From the NCBI RefSeq assembly GCF_003570905.1, contig NZ_QXJM01000027.1:62001-126000 (forward strand): a stretch of DNA of 64,000 bases, written 5' to 3'. The stretch is from Cohnella faecalis. GTDB taxonomy: Bacteria > Bacillota > Bacilli > Paenibacillales > Paenibacillaceae. Every line of letters begins with the position of its first letter. Positions within the stretch are counted from its first letter, which is position 1. Shown in pieces: positions 9,363-17,737 of this stretch. The notes beneath the pieces are model-generated. The model ran no database searches and was not told the DNA's origin. It was given only the letters and a program-made list of their open reading frames with translations. The position numbers and the translations under genes are program-made.

Positions 9363-9863
9363 ATGGATGAGGTCATCGAGAAGCTCTTTTCGTTTCTTCT
9401 CGGACATATTTATATTGTCGTAGTCGTCATCGGGTTTATTTACTCGATTTTCTTTCGGAAATCTCCGATCGAGAAGAAGCCTCCGAATCGGATGCCGGAT
9501 TTCGGCGGTGGAGGTTCAATGCTGCCGCAGCGGCCCAAGAGGCAGACGTCTCCTGCCGGTATGCCCTCGGCCGAGTCTTCCCGTCCGTTCTCTCAACAAA
9601 CCGCATCTTCCGATGTTCGTTCGTTAGCGGAGCGGTCCGAGCAGTCTCAGGCAAGCAGCGCCGCATTCGGCTCGAACAGCAATGATGGGGAAAGCCGATA
9701 CGTCGCTCTATCAGCCGCTGGTACGCCTGCAGTGAAAGCTGCGGTGCCAATCGAATCCTCAAGTGAGGTTCCATCGGTTTTAACCCGAACAGATATGCGT
9801 CGCGCCATCGTGTGGGCCGAAATCATCGGTCCTCCTCGCGCTCGCAAGCCGTTTCGTCGATAA
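9363..9863 (+). CDS. Small membrane-anchored protein at the yqfB position of the floA operon
   Basis: A 166-residue protein with one N-terminal membrane segment (about residues 12-29), then a basic stretch and a long Ser/Ala/Pro-rich, probably disordered tail. Its place after floA corresponds to yqfB in Bacillus, but I see no clear sequence motif, so the equivalence is by position only. AGGAGG precedes the ATG. The operon ends at the terminator at 9893. Confidence 0.7.
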   Translation: MDEVIEKLFSFLLGHIYIVVVVIGFIYSIFFRKSPIEKKPPNRMPDFGGGGSMLPQRPKRQTSPAGMPSAESSRPFSQQTASSDVRSLAERSEQSQASSAAFGSNSNDGESRYVALSAAGTPAVKAAVPIESSSEVPSVLTRTDMRRAIVWAEIIGPPRARKPFRR

Positions 9864-9892
9864 ATTTTGGCAGGCCATAGGAACTAAGGAGA

Positions 9893-9920
9893 AGCAGCCG
9901 TGAAGGCTGCTTTTTCTATT
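9893..9920 (+). terminator. Terminator of the nfeD-floA operon
   Basis: AGCAGCC / GGCTGCT stem at 9893-9899 and 9905-9911 with loop GTGAA, then TTTTCTATTT. Confidence 0.85.
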
Positions 9921-10002
9921 TAGGGAAATGCGGTTGCTTTGTGCCCCTTGTATCGATATCCCGTTCACTCAGGAAAAACGGGCCCGACGTAAAACGCCAA
10001 CA

Positions 10003-10257
10003 GTAGGAGGAGATCCCACACATGAGGCGATAAGTCGGCAGAAGCACGCAAAAGTAGGAGGAGATCCCACACATGAGGCGATAAGTCGGCAGAAGCACGC
10101 AAAAGTAGGAGGAGATCCCACACATGAGGCGATAAGTCGGCAGAAGCACGCAACAGTGGGAGGAGATCCCACACATGAGGCGATAAGTCGGCAGAAGCAC
10201 GCAAAAGTAGGAGGAGATCCCACAGATGAGGCGATAAGACGGCGGAAGCACTCAGCA
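10003..10257 (+). repeat. Tandem array of five 51-bp repeats, each with a ribosome-site-like AGGAGG and a MRR-stop mini-ORF
   Basis: Units begin at 10003, 10054, 10105, 10156 and 10207, each exactly 51 bases. Units 1 and 2 are identical; units 3 and 4 differ by one base each; unit 5 has drifted, mainly in its second half. Every unit carries AGGAGGAGATCCCACA, then ATGAGGCGATAA (Met-Arg-Arg-stop) 9-11 bases after the purine run. Because 51 is a multiple of three, long open frames appear on both strands, but they have no start context or domain, so I treat the array as non-coding. It fills most of the gap between the floA operon and yqfC. Confidence 0.9.
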
Positions 10258-10285
10258 GATGGAGGGGCCGGGATTGTGCCGTTTT

Positions 10286-10313
10286 CATAATCGGAATGCT
10301 CCGAGCATATGTT
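10286..10313 (+). promoter_or_regulatory. Candidate sigma-E promoter of yqfC-yqfD
   Basis: CATATGTT at 10306-10313 fits the sigma-E -10 pattern CATANNNT, with CATAAT 14 bases upstream as a possible -35. In B. subtilis yqfC-yqfD belong to the mother-cell sigma-E regulon. Inference from motif and gene identity. Confidence 0.45.
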
Positions 10314-10340
10314 TTACGGTACAGGAGGGAGGACCGCCTA

Positions 10341-10622
10341 ATGCCGCCGGTCAGCCGAAAGCTGCGCAAATGGGCCGCCGCCATTCTCGATCTTCCGCAG
10401 GACGTCGTGCTGGATCTGCCCCGCGTGACGATGATAGCGGGCTTGCAGATTACGGTGGAAAATCATCGCGGGGTCGTCCACTTTTCGTCGGATTCGCTCC
10501 GGCTTGCTATGGATCGCGGAGAAATGGAAGTGACCGGAAGCAACCTGGTCCTTCGTCATATCGGGGCGGACGATTGTTTGGTCGAAGGTCAAATCGCCGG
10601 GTTCCGGCTTCATCCGAAATGA
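10341..10622 (+). CDS. yqfC: Sporulation protein YqfC
   Basis: A 93-residue protein from ATG 10341 with GGAGGGAGG eight bases upstream; an in-frame ATG at 10296 adds residues the family lacks. Contains the YabP/YqfC-type beta-rich core with LPRVTMIAGLQITVENH and a C-terminal VEGQIAGFRL. It is paired with yqfD, as in all endospore formers with this locus, and is expected to be expressed in the mother cell. Biochemical function unknown. Confidence 0.9.
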   Translation: MPPVSRKLRKWAAAILDLPQDVVLDLPRVTMIAGLQITVENHRGVVHFSSDSLRLAMDRGEMEVTGSNLVLRHIGADDCLVEGQIAGFRLHPK

Positions 10623-10701
10623 AAAGAGTGCGTCCGACCCTTGCATGGGGCGGGCGTAGGAAGTGCGCTGGACAAGCCTTGCCGGGAAAGGGGTCGGAAT
10701 C

Positions 10702-11907
10702 ATGAAAGGAAACTGGGTGGCCATGCTTCGCGGATACGCCGTCGTGAAGCTCGTCGGGGGCAATCCCGAGGCGTTCCTGAATGGCGTCACAAAGATGAGG
10801 ATCGTTTTATGGGATATCGCTTTTACGTCGGAAAAGGAATTGCGGTTCGGAGTATCGTTGCCCGATTTTTTTCGTCTGCGTCCGATCGCGAGGGACAGCG
10901 GCGGGAAACTGCGCGTGCTGAAGCGCCACGGACTCCCTTTCAAGCTTGCTCGCTTATCCCGGAGGAAGACGTTCGCGTCCGGCTTGCTCGGTTTTGTTCT
11001 TCTCTTGTTTATTTTGTCCACTTTTATATGGGATGTGAAGGTAACGGGAGAAACCGCCATCCCCGAAAATAAAATATTGCAAGCTGCGAAAGCGGAAGGG
11101 CTTCACCCTTATCAATGGTCTTTTCGTTTGCCGGATACTTCGGAGCTGGCCAAGAGGCTTTCGCGGCACCTGCCCGACGCTTCCTGGGTCGGCGTAGAGA
11201 AGAAAGGGACGAAGGTCGTCATTACGGTCGTCGACGCCACGAAACCGGACAAGAAGCCTCTGGAGGGGCCGAGGGATCTCGTAGCCGGAGCGGACGCCGT
11301 CATAACCCGGGTTATCGCGGAAAATGGCAGACCTCAAGTTGAACGGCACGATCGCGTGCGCAAGGGCCAGGTTCTCATCTCCGGCTTGCTGGGGGATGGG
11401 GGAGCGCATACGAAGGCGGTCGTTTCCAAAGGAACCGTCATGGGGCTCGTATGGCATGAATATAACATTGTCTCGCCGTTGAAGCGTCAAGTGAGGACGT
11501 TAACCGGGGAATCGAAGGAAAGAACCTATTGGATCATCGGAAACCGCGGCTTGCAGGTATCGGGATACGGCGGCGAGCCTTTTGCGGACTCTGAAATTCG
11601 AGCGACGGCCAGCAAGCTGCGGCTGGGCCGATGGCAGCTTCCGTTCGGCGTTATGAACGAGCGCGAACTGGAGGCGGCGGTGACCGAAACGAGCTTGACG
11701 GAAGCCGAAGCGAAGGAAGCGGGGCTTGCCCAAGCGAGGAAGGAGCTGCTGGCGAAGAGCGGCCCCGGAGCGCGCATCACGTCCGAAAACCTTTTGCATG
11801 AACAAACGGAGAATGGTAAAGTGAGGATGACTATTCTTTTCGAGGTGGAGCAATCGATTGCCGTCGAACGCCCCCTCATCCAATTACCGGTCGACCAGGG
11901 GGAATGA
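10702..11907 (+). CDS. yqfD: Sporulation membrane protein YqfD
   Basis: A 401-residue protein starting at ATG 10702 (AGGGG nine bases upstream). It has a cytoplasmic N-terminal domain, one membrane helix at about residues 95-112, and a large extracytoplasmic part typical of the YqfD family. The sequence WDVKVTGETAIPENKIL just after the membrane helix is characteristic. It is required for efficient sporulation in Bacillus, probably in the mother cell. It sits between yqfC and phoH. Confidence 0.92.
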   Translation: MKGNWVAMLRGYAVVKLVGGNPEAFLNGVTKMRIVLWDIAFTSEKELRFGVSLPDFFRLRPIARDSGGKLRVLKRHGLPFKLARLSRRKTFASGLLGFVLLLFILSTFIWDVKVTGETAIPENKILQAAKAEGLHPYQWSFRLPDTSELAKRLSRHLPDASWVGVEKKGTKVVITVVDATKPDKKPLEGPRDLVAGADAVITRVIAENGRPQVERHDRVRKGQVLISGLLGDGGAHTKAVVSKGTVMGLVWHEYNIVSPLKRQVRTLTGESKERTYWIIGNRGLQVSGYGGEPFADSEIRATASKLRLGRWQLPFGVMNERELEAAVTETSLTEAEAKEAGLAQARKELLAKSGPGARITSENLLHEQTENGKVRMTILFEVEQSIAVERPLIQLPVDQGE

Positions 11908-11913
11908 GGCTTT

Positions 11914-12885
11914 TTGTCGGAACAGCAAATATCCGTTACAATTCCGCTCCAAAGCGCGGCGGAAGGGCTGGCCTTATTCGGGCCGCAGGACAAGTTTCTT
12001 CGTCTGATCGAGAAGGATGCGATATCTCTCATTCGTTCTCGCGAGGCGGAAATTTTCATCGAAGGTCCGGAAAAGGAAGTTCGATCCCTCGAGCAGCTGT
12101 TCGAGACGCTGCAGCAGCTCGTTCGCAGCGGCTTGCAGCTATCGGAGAGAGACGTCCGTTACGCTTGGGAGTTAGCTCGCGAGATGAAGGCGGATGCGCT
12201 TCTCGCGCTTTTCAAAGGTGAAATAACGACGACGTACCGCGGCAAGCCGATCGTTCCGAAGACGCTCGGACAGCGGCACTACGTCACGACTATACGAAAG
12301 AAAGACATCGTGTTCGGAATCGGACCGGCCGGAACGGGGAAAACGTATTTGGCCGTCGTTCTAGCCGTCGCAGCGTTGAAGGAAGGCCGCGTCAAGCGGA
12401 TTCTGCTTACACGTCCCGCCGTCGAAGCGGGGGAAAATCTCGGGTTCCTGCCCGGCGATCTCCAGGAGAAGGTAGATCCTTACTTGCGTCCGTTGTATGA
12501 TGCGCTTAACGACGTGCTGGGAGCGGACGGAGTCGCCAAAGCGCTGGAGCGCGGCATGATCGAGATCGCTCCGCTTGCGTATATGCGCGGAAGGACGCTC
12601 GACGATTCTTTTATTATTTTGGACGAAGCGCAGAACACGACTCCCGAGCAAATGAAAATGTTTTTGACCCGGCTCGGCTTCGGTTCGCATATGGTCATTA
12701 CGGGCGATGTTACGCAAATCGACTTGCCAAAAGGCAAAAAGTCGGGATTGATCGAAGCGCAGCGAATTTTACGCAACATCGAAGAGATCGGAATCGTCTA
12801 TTTCTCTGAGCAGGACGTCGTGCGTCACGCGCTCGTCCAGAAAATCATTGTGGCTTACAACCAGGATAACGAACAGCAGCCATAG
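11914..12885 (+). CDS. phoH: PhoH family ATPase/RNA helicase-like protein
   Basis: A 323-residue protein from TTG 11914, seven bases after the yqfD stop, with GAGG just upstream. Walker A GPAGTGKT at residues 137-144 and Walker B FIILDEAQN at about 233-241, with the conserved TRPAVEAGE segment between them. Family members are P-loop NTPases linked to RNA metabolism and frequently neighbours of ybeY, as here. A second PhoH-type protein, with a PIN domain, is at 49642. Confidence 0.94.
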   Translation: MSEQQISVTIPLQSAAEGLALFGPQDKFLRLIEKDAISLIRSREAEIFIEGPEKEVRSLEQLFETLQQLVRSGLQLSERDVRYAWELAREMKADALLALFKGEITTTYRGKPIVPKTLGQRHYVTTIRKKDIVFGIGPAGTGKTYLAVVLAVAALKEGRVKRILLTRPAVEAGENLGFLPGDLQEKVDPYLRPLYDALNDVLGADGVAKALERGMIEIAPLAYMRGRTLDDSFIILDEAQNTTPEQMKMFLTRLGFGSHMVITGDVTQIDLPKGKKSGLIEAQRILRNIEEIGIVYFSEQDVVRHALVQKIIVAYNQDNEQQP

Positions 12886-12899
12886 GGAGGAATCGCCGG

Positions 12900-15149
12900 A
12901 TGAGTCGCATTGTCAAAGGCCCATCGGGCAAACCGCTCGCCTTATCAAGTGCAGGGTGGAAGCACAGCGCCGCGGTGCGCTGGCTTCTGCTTCTGCTTTT
13001 TGTGCTCTTGTTCTACATGAGCATTTCGCCGCGTCTCGTTCCCGAGACGTACGATTTGACGCTTAATGCAAAAAGCGATAAGGACATCAAGGCGCCAAAG
13101 CAATTGCAGGACGAAAAAGCGACTTTCGAAGCGCAGGAGGCGGCCGCCGAGAAAATCGGCCCCGTCTATCCGATCGTGGCGCTTCACAACGAGCTGCTTG
13201 TCGACGAGTTGTTCGCGAGAATCGACCAATTGAATCAGGAAGACCAGGTTACGTTCAACGAAAAGGTCGATATTTTCAAAGGCGACATTCCGATGCGCGT
13301 GGAAAAATACGTGACTGATTTTGTCGCTTCCAACAAGGGATCCCAGTCGTATTCAGACGATTTGCTCGCGGAGATGAAGCGGGTCGTTACGGCGCAAAGC
13401 TATCTCGTCCCCGAGGAAACGTTCTACAAGCTGCCCAAGCTTACTTCCGACCAGCTGTCCGCGATGAAGACCGTTACCCGCGACATCGTTCGCAAGCTGA
13501 CGAAAGAGCCGATCACGGAAGCAGAGACGGCGCGAACGAAAGTAGCCGAGCTTGTCAACGCCAGCACTCTTCCGACGAAGACGGAGCGGGAGACGGTGCA
13601 AGAGCTTGCCCGGCTTACGATCTTTCCGAACAAGTTCTATGACAAGCAAGCGACGGACGAGGCGAAGGAGCAAGCGCGCAAAGACGCGCCGCCCGTCGTC
13701 ATCAAGCAAGGCGACGTAATCGTCAAATCCGGGCAGGTCATTACGCAGGATATTTACGATCAACTCGTCGCGCTGGAGATGCTTAAGGAACGCAAGACGT
13801 ATTGGCCTCAGGTCGGCGTGCTTCTGTTTTGCTTGCTATTTACGTTAGCGCTCTATGGATACGGAGAATTGACGGCATCGTCCGCAGCCCAGAAAAGGAC
13901 GAATGCGCAATGGCTCATGCTGTTGATTGTGTTCGCCCTGAATCTGTTGTTCATGCATTTGGCCGCTCTCGCCCATAGCGAGCAATGGCCGTACGTCGGT
14001 CTTCTTGCGCCCGTCGCGCTGGGGAGCATGCTCGTTACTTTGCTGATCGACATGCATCTGGGCATGGTCAGCGCTCTCTTGTTCTCGCTGCTGGCCAGCA
14101 TCGTCTTGAACGTCGAGCAGAAGCAGGTGTTCGATTTCCACTACGGCTTCGTGACCGCAGTCGTATCGTTCACAGCCGTCCTTGCCATTTACCGGGCCAG
14201 CCAGCGGTCGTCGATTTTGAAGGCGGGCATCATGGTCAGCCTGTTCGGCTCCATTGCGGTTCTGGCGCTTATGCTGGTCGACCAGGAGCCGGACAAGACG
14301 CAGATCGTTCAATCCATCGGCTTCATTTTTTCAAGCGGGCTGTTGACGGCCGTTCTCGTCATCGGGCTAATGCCCTTTTTCGAATTGACGTTCGGCATAC
14401 TTTCCGCGCTGAAGCTCGTGGAGCTGTCGAATCCGAACCATCCGTTGCTGCGCAAGCTGCTGACGGAAACGCCCGGCACGTATCACCACAGTCTGATGGT
14501 GGGCAACCTGTCGGAAGCGGCTGCCGAAGCGGTCGGGGCGAACGGGCTGCTCTGCCGTGTCGGCTCGTTCTATCACGACGTAGGCAAGACGAAGCGTCCG
14601 CTCTATTTCATCGAGAACCAGAACGGCGGGGAAAATCCGCACGATAAGCTGGAGCCGAAAGTAAGCGCGTCGATTATTATTGCGCATGCGCGGGATGGCG
14701 CCGATATGCTGAAGGCGTACAAGCTGCCCAAGCAAATTCGCGATATCGCCGAGCAGCATCACGGCACGACGTTCTTGAAATACTTTTTCCATAAGGTCGT
14801 TAAGCAGGCGGAAGCGCAAGGCGTGGAGTGCGCCTATTCGGAAGACGACTTCCGCTATCCCGGTCCCAAGGCGCAATCCAAAGAAGCGGCGATTGTCGGC
14901 ATCGCCGATTGCGTGGAAGCGGCCGTTCGTTCCCTTAATCACCCGACAGTCGCCCAGATCGAAGGGATCATTGGGAAAATCATTAAGGATCGGCTGGACG
15001 ATCATCAATACAACGAATGCGATTTGACGTTGCGGGAGCTGGACAAAATCGCCGAGACGCTCAAAGAAACGGTAATCGGAATGTTTCACTCTCGTATCGA
15101 GTATCCGGACGACAAAGAGATGAAAAAGCTGAAGGAGAAGCAGTCATGA
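12900..15149 (+). CDS. pgpH: PgpH/YqfF-type 7TM HD-domain c-di-AMP phosphodiesterase
   Basis: A 749-residue protein: N-terminal membrane helix (about residues 24-42), a large extracytoplasmic 7TMR-HDED domain, a seven-helix membrane block (about residues 305-500), then a cytoplasmic HD domain. HD-domain motifs are YHHSLMVGNL near 528, YHDVGKTKRP near 558 and EQHHGTTFLKYFF. Homologues hydrolyse cyclic di-AMP to pApA, controlling potassium and cell-wall homeostasis. The gene overlaps ybeY by the ATGA junction. Length matches the family. Confidence 0.94.
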   Translation: MSRIVKGPSGKPLALSSAGWKHSAAVRWLLLLLFVLLFYMSISPRLVPETYDLTLNAKSDKDIKAPKQLQDEKATFEAQEAAAEKIGPVYPIVALHNELLVDELFARIDQLNQEDQVTFNEKVDIFKGDIPMRVEKYVTDFVASNKGSQSYSDDLLAEMKRVVTAQSYLVPEETFYKLPKLTSDQLSAMKTVTRDIVRKLTKEPITEAETARTKVAELVNASTLPTKTERETVQELARLTIFPNKFYDKQATDEAKEQARKDAPPVVIKQGDVIVKSGQVITQDIYDQLVALEMLKERKTYWPQVGVLLFCLLFTLALYGYGELTASSAAQKRTNAQWLMLLIVFALNLLFMHLAALAHSEQWPYVGLLAPVALGSMLVTLLIDMHLGMVSALLFSLLASIVLNVEQKQVFDFHYGFVTAVVSFTAVLAIYRASQRSSILKAGIMVSLFGSIAVLALMLVDQEPDKTQIVQSIGFIFSSGLLTAVLVIGLMPFFELTFGILSALKLVELSNPNHPLLRKLLTETPGTYHHSLMVGNLSEAAAEAVGANGLLCRVGSFYHDVGKTKRPLYFIENQNGGENPHDKLEPKVSASIIIAHARDGADMLKAYKLPKQIRDIAEQHHGTTFLKYFFHKVVKQAEAQGVECAYSEDDFRYPGPKAQSKEAAIVGIADCVEAAVRSLNHPTVAQIEGIIGKIIKDRLDDHQYNECDLTLRELDKIAETLKETVIGMFHSRIEYPDDKEMKKLKEKQS

Positions 15150-15712
15150 CATTAAGCCTTGAATGGATAGACGAACGGGAAGGCGGAGCGGGCGAGCGCG
15201 AGGAAGCTTGGATGGAATTGCTGGAGAAGCTGCTGCGGATCGCGGGTGAGCAGGAGGGCGTGACCAAAGGAATCGTTACGCTGACGCTTACGGACAACGA
15301 AGGAATCCGCCAGTTGAACAAGCAGTTCCGCGGGTTGGACAAGCCGACCGACGTGCTGTCGTTCTCGATGCTGGAAACGGTGGAGGACGAGCCCGAAATC
15401 CGCTACGATGACGAGTACGAAACGGTGGAGACGGACGAAGGCGATGAAGAGGACGACGCGGAGCAAGCGGAAGCCGAATCGACGGACTTGAGCGATCCTT
15501 TCGCCGATATGATCGGCGATATCGTCATTTCCGTTCCGCGCGCGGAGGAGCAGGCGTCCGACTACGGCCATAGCTTCGAGCGGGAGCTTGGATTTTTGTT
15601 CGTTCACGGTTTTTTGCATTTGATAGGCTACGATCACGGCGATGAAGAGCAGGAGCGCGAAATGTTCGCGAAGCAGGAAGCCGTTCTCGCTCAAGCGGGA
15701 TTGACAAGGTGA
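15146..15712 (+). CDS. ybeY: Endoribonuclease YbeY with an acidic insertion
   Basis: A 188-residue protein starting at ATG 15146, overlapping the pgpH stop. The zinc-binding active-site motif HGFLHLIGYDH is at residues 154-164, and the substrate-side motif KPTDVLSF is present. YbeY takes part in 16S rRNA 3' maturation and ribosome quality control. An acidic stretch of roughly 35 residues, including DEGDEEDDAEQAEAE, is inserted between DVLSF and the IGDIVIS strand, making the protein about 30 residues longer than the B. subtilis one. The end overlaps dgkA by GTGA. Confidence 0.94.
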   Translation: MTLSLEWIDEREGGAGEREEAWMELLEKLLRIAGEQEGVTKGIVTLTLTDNEGIRQLNKQFRGLDKPTDVLSFSMLETVEDEPEIRYDDEYETVETDEGDEEDDAEQAEAESTDLSDPFADMIGDIVISVPRAEEQASDYGHSFERELGFLFVHGFLHLIGYDHGDEEQEREMFAKQEAVLAQAGLTR

Positions 15713-16092
15713 GCCGGAGGCAGCCGCGGCGGTCGATTTGGCCGCCGTTTCTTTACGCTCTTCAAGGTATCCGGACTTCGGTTCGGGAGGAAGCGCACAT
15801 GCGGTTTCATTTGTTCGCCGCAGCGCTCGTTATAGTGATGGCGCTGCTGCTTGACATCGATAAGAACGGGTGGCTGTGGCTAATTGCCTCGATCGTAGGC
15901 GTGCTGACTTCCGAAATGTTCAATTCGGCGATTGAGAGAGCTGTCGATTTGGCGACTGCGGAACGTCATCCTGTCGCCAAAGCCGCTAAGGATATCGCCG
16001 CGGGAGCCGTGCTTGTCGCATCTCTGGGAGCTGCGGCGATCGGCTTGATCGTGCTCGGACCGCCCTTATGGCACTGGCTGGCTCAACGTTGA
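15709..16092 (+). CDS. dgkA: Diacylglycerol/undecaprenol kinase family protein
   Basis: A 127-residue membrane protein with three predicted helices, starting at GTG 15709 overlapping the ybeY stop. The signature EMFNSAIERAVDL and the following AKDIAAGAVL are the catalytic and metal-binding elements of prokaryotic DgkA. In Gram-positives the enzyme mainly phosphorylates undecaprenol, feeding cell-wall carrier lipid recycling. Order ybeY-dgkA-cdd-era is conserved in Bacillales. Confidence 0.93.
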   Translation: MSRRQPRRSIWPPFLYALQGIRTSVREEAHMRFHLFAAALVIVMALLLDIDKNGWLWLIASIVGVLTSEMFNSAIERAVDLATAERHPVAKAAKDIAAGAVLVASLGAAAIGLIVLGPPLWHWLAQR

Positions 16093-16108
16093 ATAGGGAG
16101 AGGGTACG

Positions 16109-16530
16109 ATGATCGGATCGACATGGGAGCCTAAGCGGCTTTTGGAAATGGCGAAAGAGGCGATGGAAAGGGCTTACGTGCCTTATTCGAATTTCAAGGT
16201 AGGAGCGGTGGCGATTGACGACGAAGACCGAGCTCACTATGGCTGCAACGTAGAGAACGCGGCATACGGACCGACCAATTGCGCCGAACGGACGGCGCTG
16301 TTCCGAGCGGTCGCCGACGGACGCACGGCCGGACAATTCAAGACTTTGGCGGTTATCGGCGATACCGATACGCCCATCGCGCCATGCGGAGTGTGCCGCC
16401 AAGTGATGATCGAGCTTTGCCCGCCCGATATGCCGTCGTGCTTGGCAATTTGAAAGGCGATTGGCGCGTGACGACCGTTGCCGAGCTGCTTCCCGGCTTT
16501 TTCTCGTCGCGCGATTTAGAGAAGGAATAG
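16109..16530 (+). pseudogene. cdd: Cytidine deaminase, interrupted by a frameshift
   Basis: The first 108 or so residues are a normal Cdd: KVGAVAIDDEDRAHYGCNVE, then NAAYGPTNCAERTALF with the catalytic Glu, and PCGVCRQ with the two zinc Cys residues. At ATGCCGTCGTGCTT (16430-16443) the frame breaks and ends at TGA 16453. The expected continuation VVLGNLKGDWRVTTVAELL runs in the other frame to TAG at 16530. Loss of a single G (CCGGTCG to CCGTCG) explains it. All catalytic residues precede the break, so a shortened product lacking the last helix is conceivable but probably unstable. Repaired length is about 140 residues. Confidence 0.88.
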
Positions 16531-16545
16531 AAGGAGAGCAATCGA

Positions 16546-17442
16546 ATGAAACAACCGTTCAAATCCGGTTTCGTGGCGATTATAGGCAGACCGAACGTGG
16601 GGAAGTCGACGCTGATGAATCAAGTCATCGGCCAAAAAATCGCAATTATGTCCGACAAACCGCAGACGACCCGCAACAAAATTCATGGCGTGTACACGAC
16701 TGACGAAGCCCAGATCGTGTTTCTCGACACGCCGGGCATCCATAAGCCGAATTCCAAGCTTGGCAACTACATGGTGAAGGCTGCGGAGGACGCGCTTAAC
16801 GAGGTGGAGGCCGTTTTGTTTCTGACGGACGTCTCGGAGGAGCTTGGCGGAGGCGACCGCTATATTATCGAACGGCTCAAGCGGGTAAACACTCCCGTCT
16901 TCCTCGTCATGAACAAAATCGACAAGGTGCATCCCGAAGCGCTGCTTCCGATTATCGAGAAGTACCGCAAGTTGCACGATTTCACGGAAATCGTTCCCGT
17001 CTCCGCTCTTCAGGGCAATAACGTGAATACTCTGCTGGAGCAAATTACGAAATATTTGGACGAAGGCCCGATGTATTATCCGGCGGATCAGGTGACGGAC
17101 CATCCGGAGCAATTCGTCTGCGCCGAGCTTATTCGGGAAAAAATATTGCAGATGACCCGGGAAGAAATTCCGCACTCCATCGCCGTCGAGATCGAGAGCA
17201 TGGGCACCGGCGATAACGGCGTAGTTAATATTGGCGCGGTCATCTACGTGGAGCGCGATTCGCAGAAGGGAATCGTTATCGGCAAGAACGGCGCGCTGCT
17301 ACGCGAGGTTGGAAAGCAAGCGCGGCAAGACATGGAGCGGCTGCTCGGTTCCAAAATATTTCTTGAGCTGTGGGTAAAAGTGAAAAAAGATTGGCGCAAC
17401 CGCGAATCGGTATTAAAGACGCTCGGATTCCGAAACGAATAA
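16546..17442 (+). CDS. era: GTPase Era
   Basis: A 298-residue protein with G1 GRPNVGKST (residues 14-22), G3 [10 protein letters not shown]4 NKID and a C-terminal KH RNA-binding domain with [15 protein letters not shown]. Era binds the 3' end of 16S rRNA and assists 30S assembly. It lies in the conserved ybeY-dgkA-cdd-era-recO cluster, with GGAG before the ATG. Confidence 0.97.
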   Translation: MKQPFKSGFVAIIGRPNVGKSTLMNQVIGQKIAIMSDKPQTTRNKIHGVYTTDEAQIVFLDTPGIHKPNSKLGNYMVKAAEDALNEVEAVLFLTDVSEELGGGDRYIIERLKRVNTPVFLVMNKIDKVHPEALLPIIEKYRKLHDFTEIVPVSALQGNNVNTLLEQITKYLDEGPMYYPADQVTDHPEQFVCAELIREKILQMTREEIPHSIAVEIESMGTGDNGVVNIGAVIYVERDSQKGIVIGKNGALLREVGKQARQDMERLLGSKIFLELWVKVKKDWRNRESVLKTLGFRNE

Positions 17443-17525
17443 AAGTTGTCAGGGATACCTCCGTCCGTCAGGTGACATCCTAACCGTGGAAGCAATACAT
17501 TTCCGGCCGGGGAGGATGAGGCGCT

Positions 17526-17690
17526 GTGCGGGATTTCACGTGGCACGTGTTTACGCAAACCGGAGATATCGAAGCTTACTTGCTATACAAGGAAATGGAC
17601 ATGGCCGGTTCGTCCTTCGGAGCTTCGGCTGCGGATAAGACGGCCGACTTGGGAGAAGACGGCGCCGAAGGAGACGCGGAACCGCCGTAA
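17526..17690 (+). CDS. yqzL: YqzL family small protein
   Basis: A 54-codon gene starting at GTG 17526 with GGAGG ten bases upstream. The N-terminus MRDFTWHVFTQTGDIEAYLL is the YqzL signature; the rest is an acidic tail longer than in B. subtilis YqzL. It sits between era and recO, the same place as in Bacillus. Function unknown; probably cytoplasmic. The stop overlaps an AACCGCC/GGCGGTT hairpin that lacks a T-run. Confidence 0.85.
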   Translation: MRDFTWHVFTQTGDIEAYLLYKEMDMAGSSFGASAADKTADLGEDGAEGDAEPP

Positions 17691-17737
17691 GGCGGTTGCC
17701 GGGCTCACGCCGTCCGGCTCGGACGGGGGAGAGGCCG

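Noticed and set aside
9928..10290. Open frames of about 120-140 residues over the first repeat array, on both strands
   Set aside because: They exist only because the repeat unit is 51 bases, a multiple of three; no ribosome site at the outer starts and no protein-like composition.
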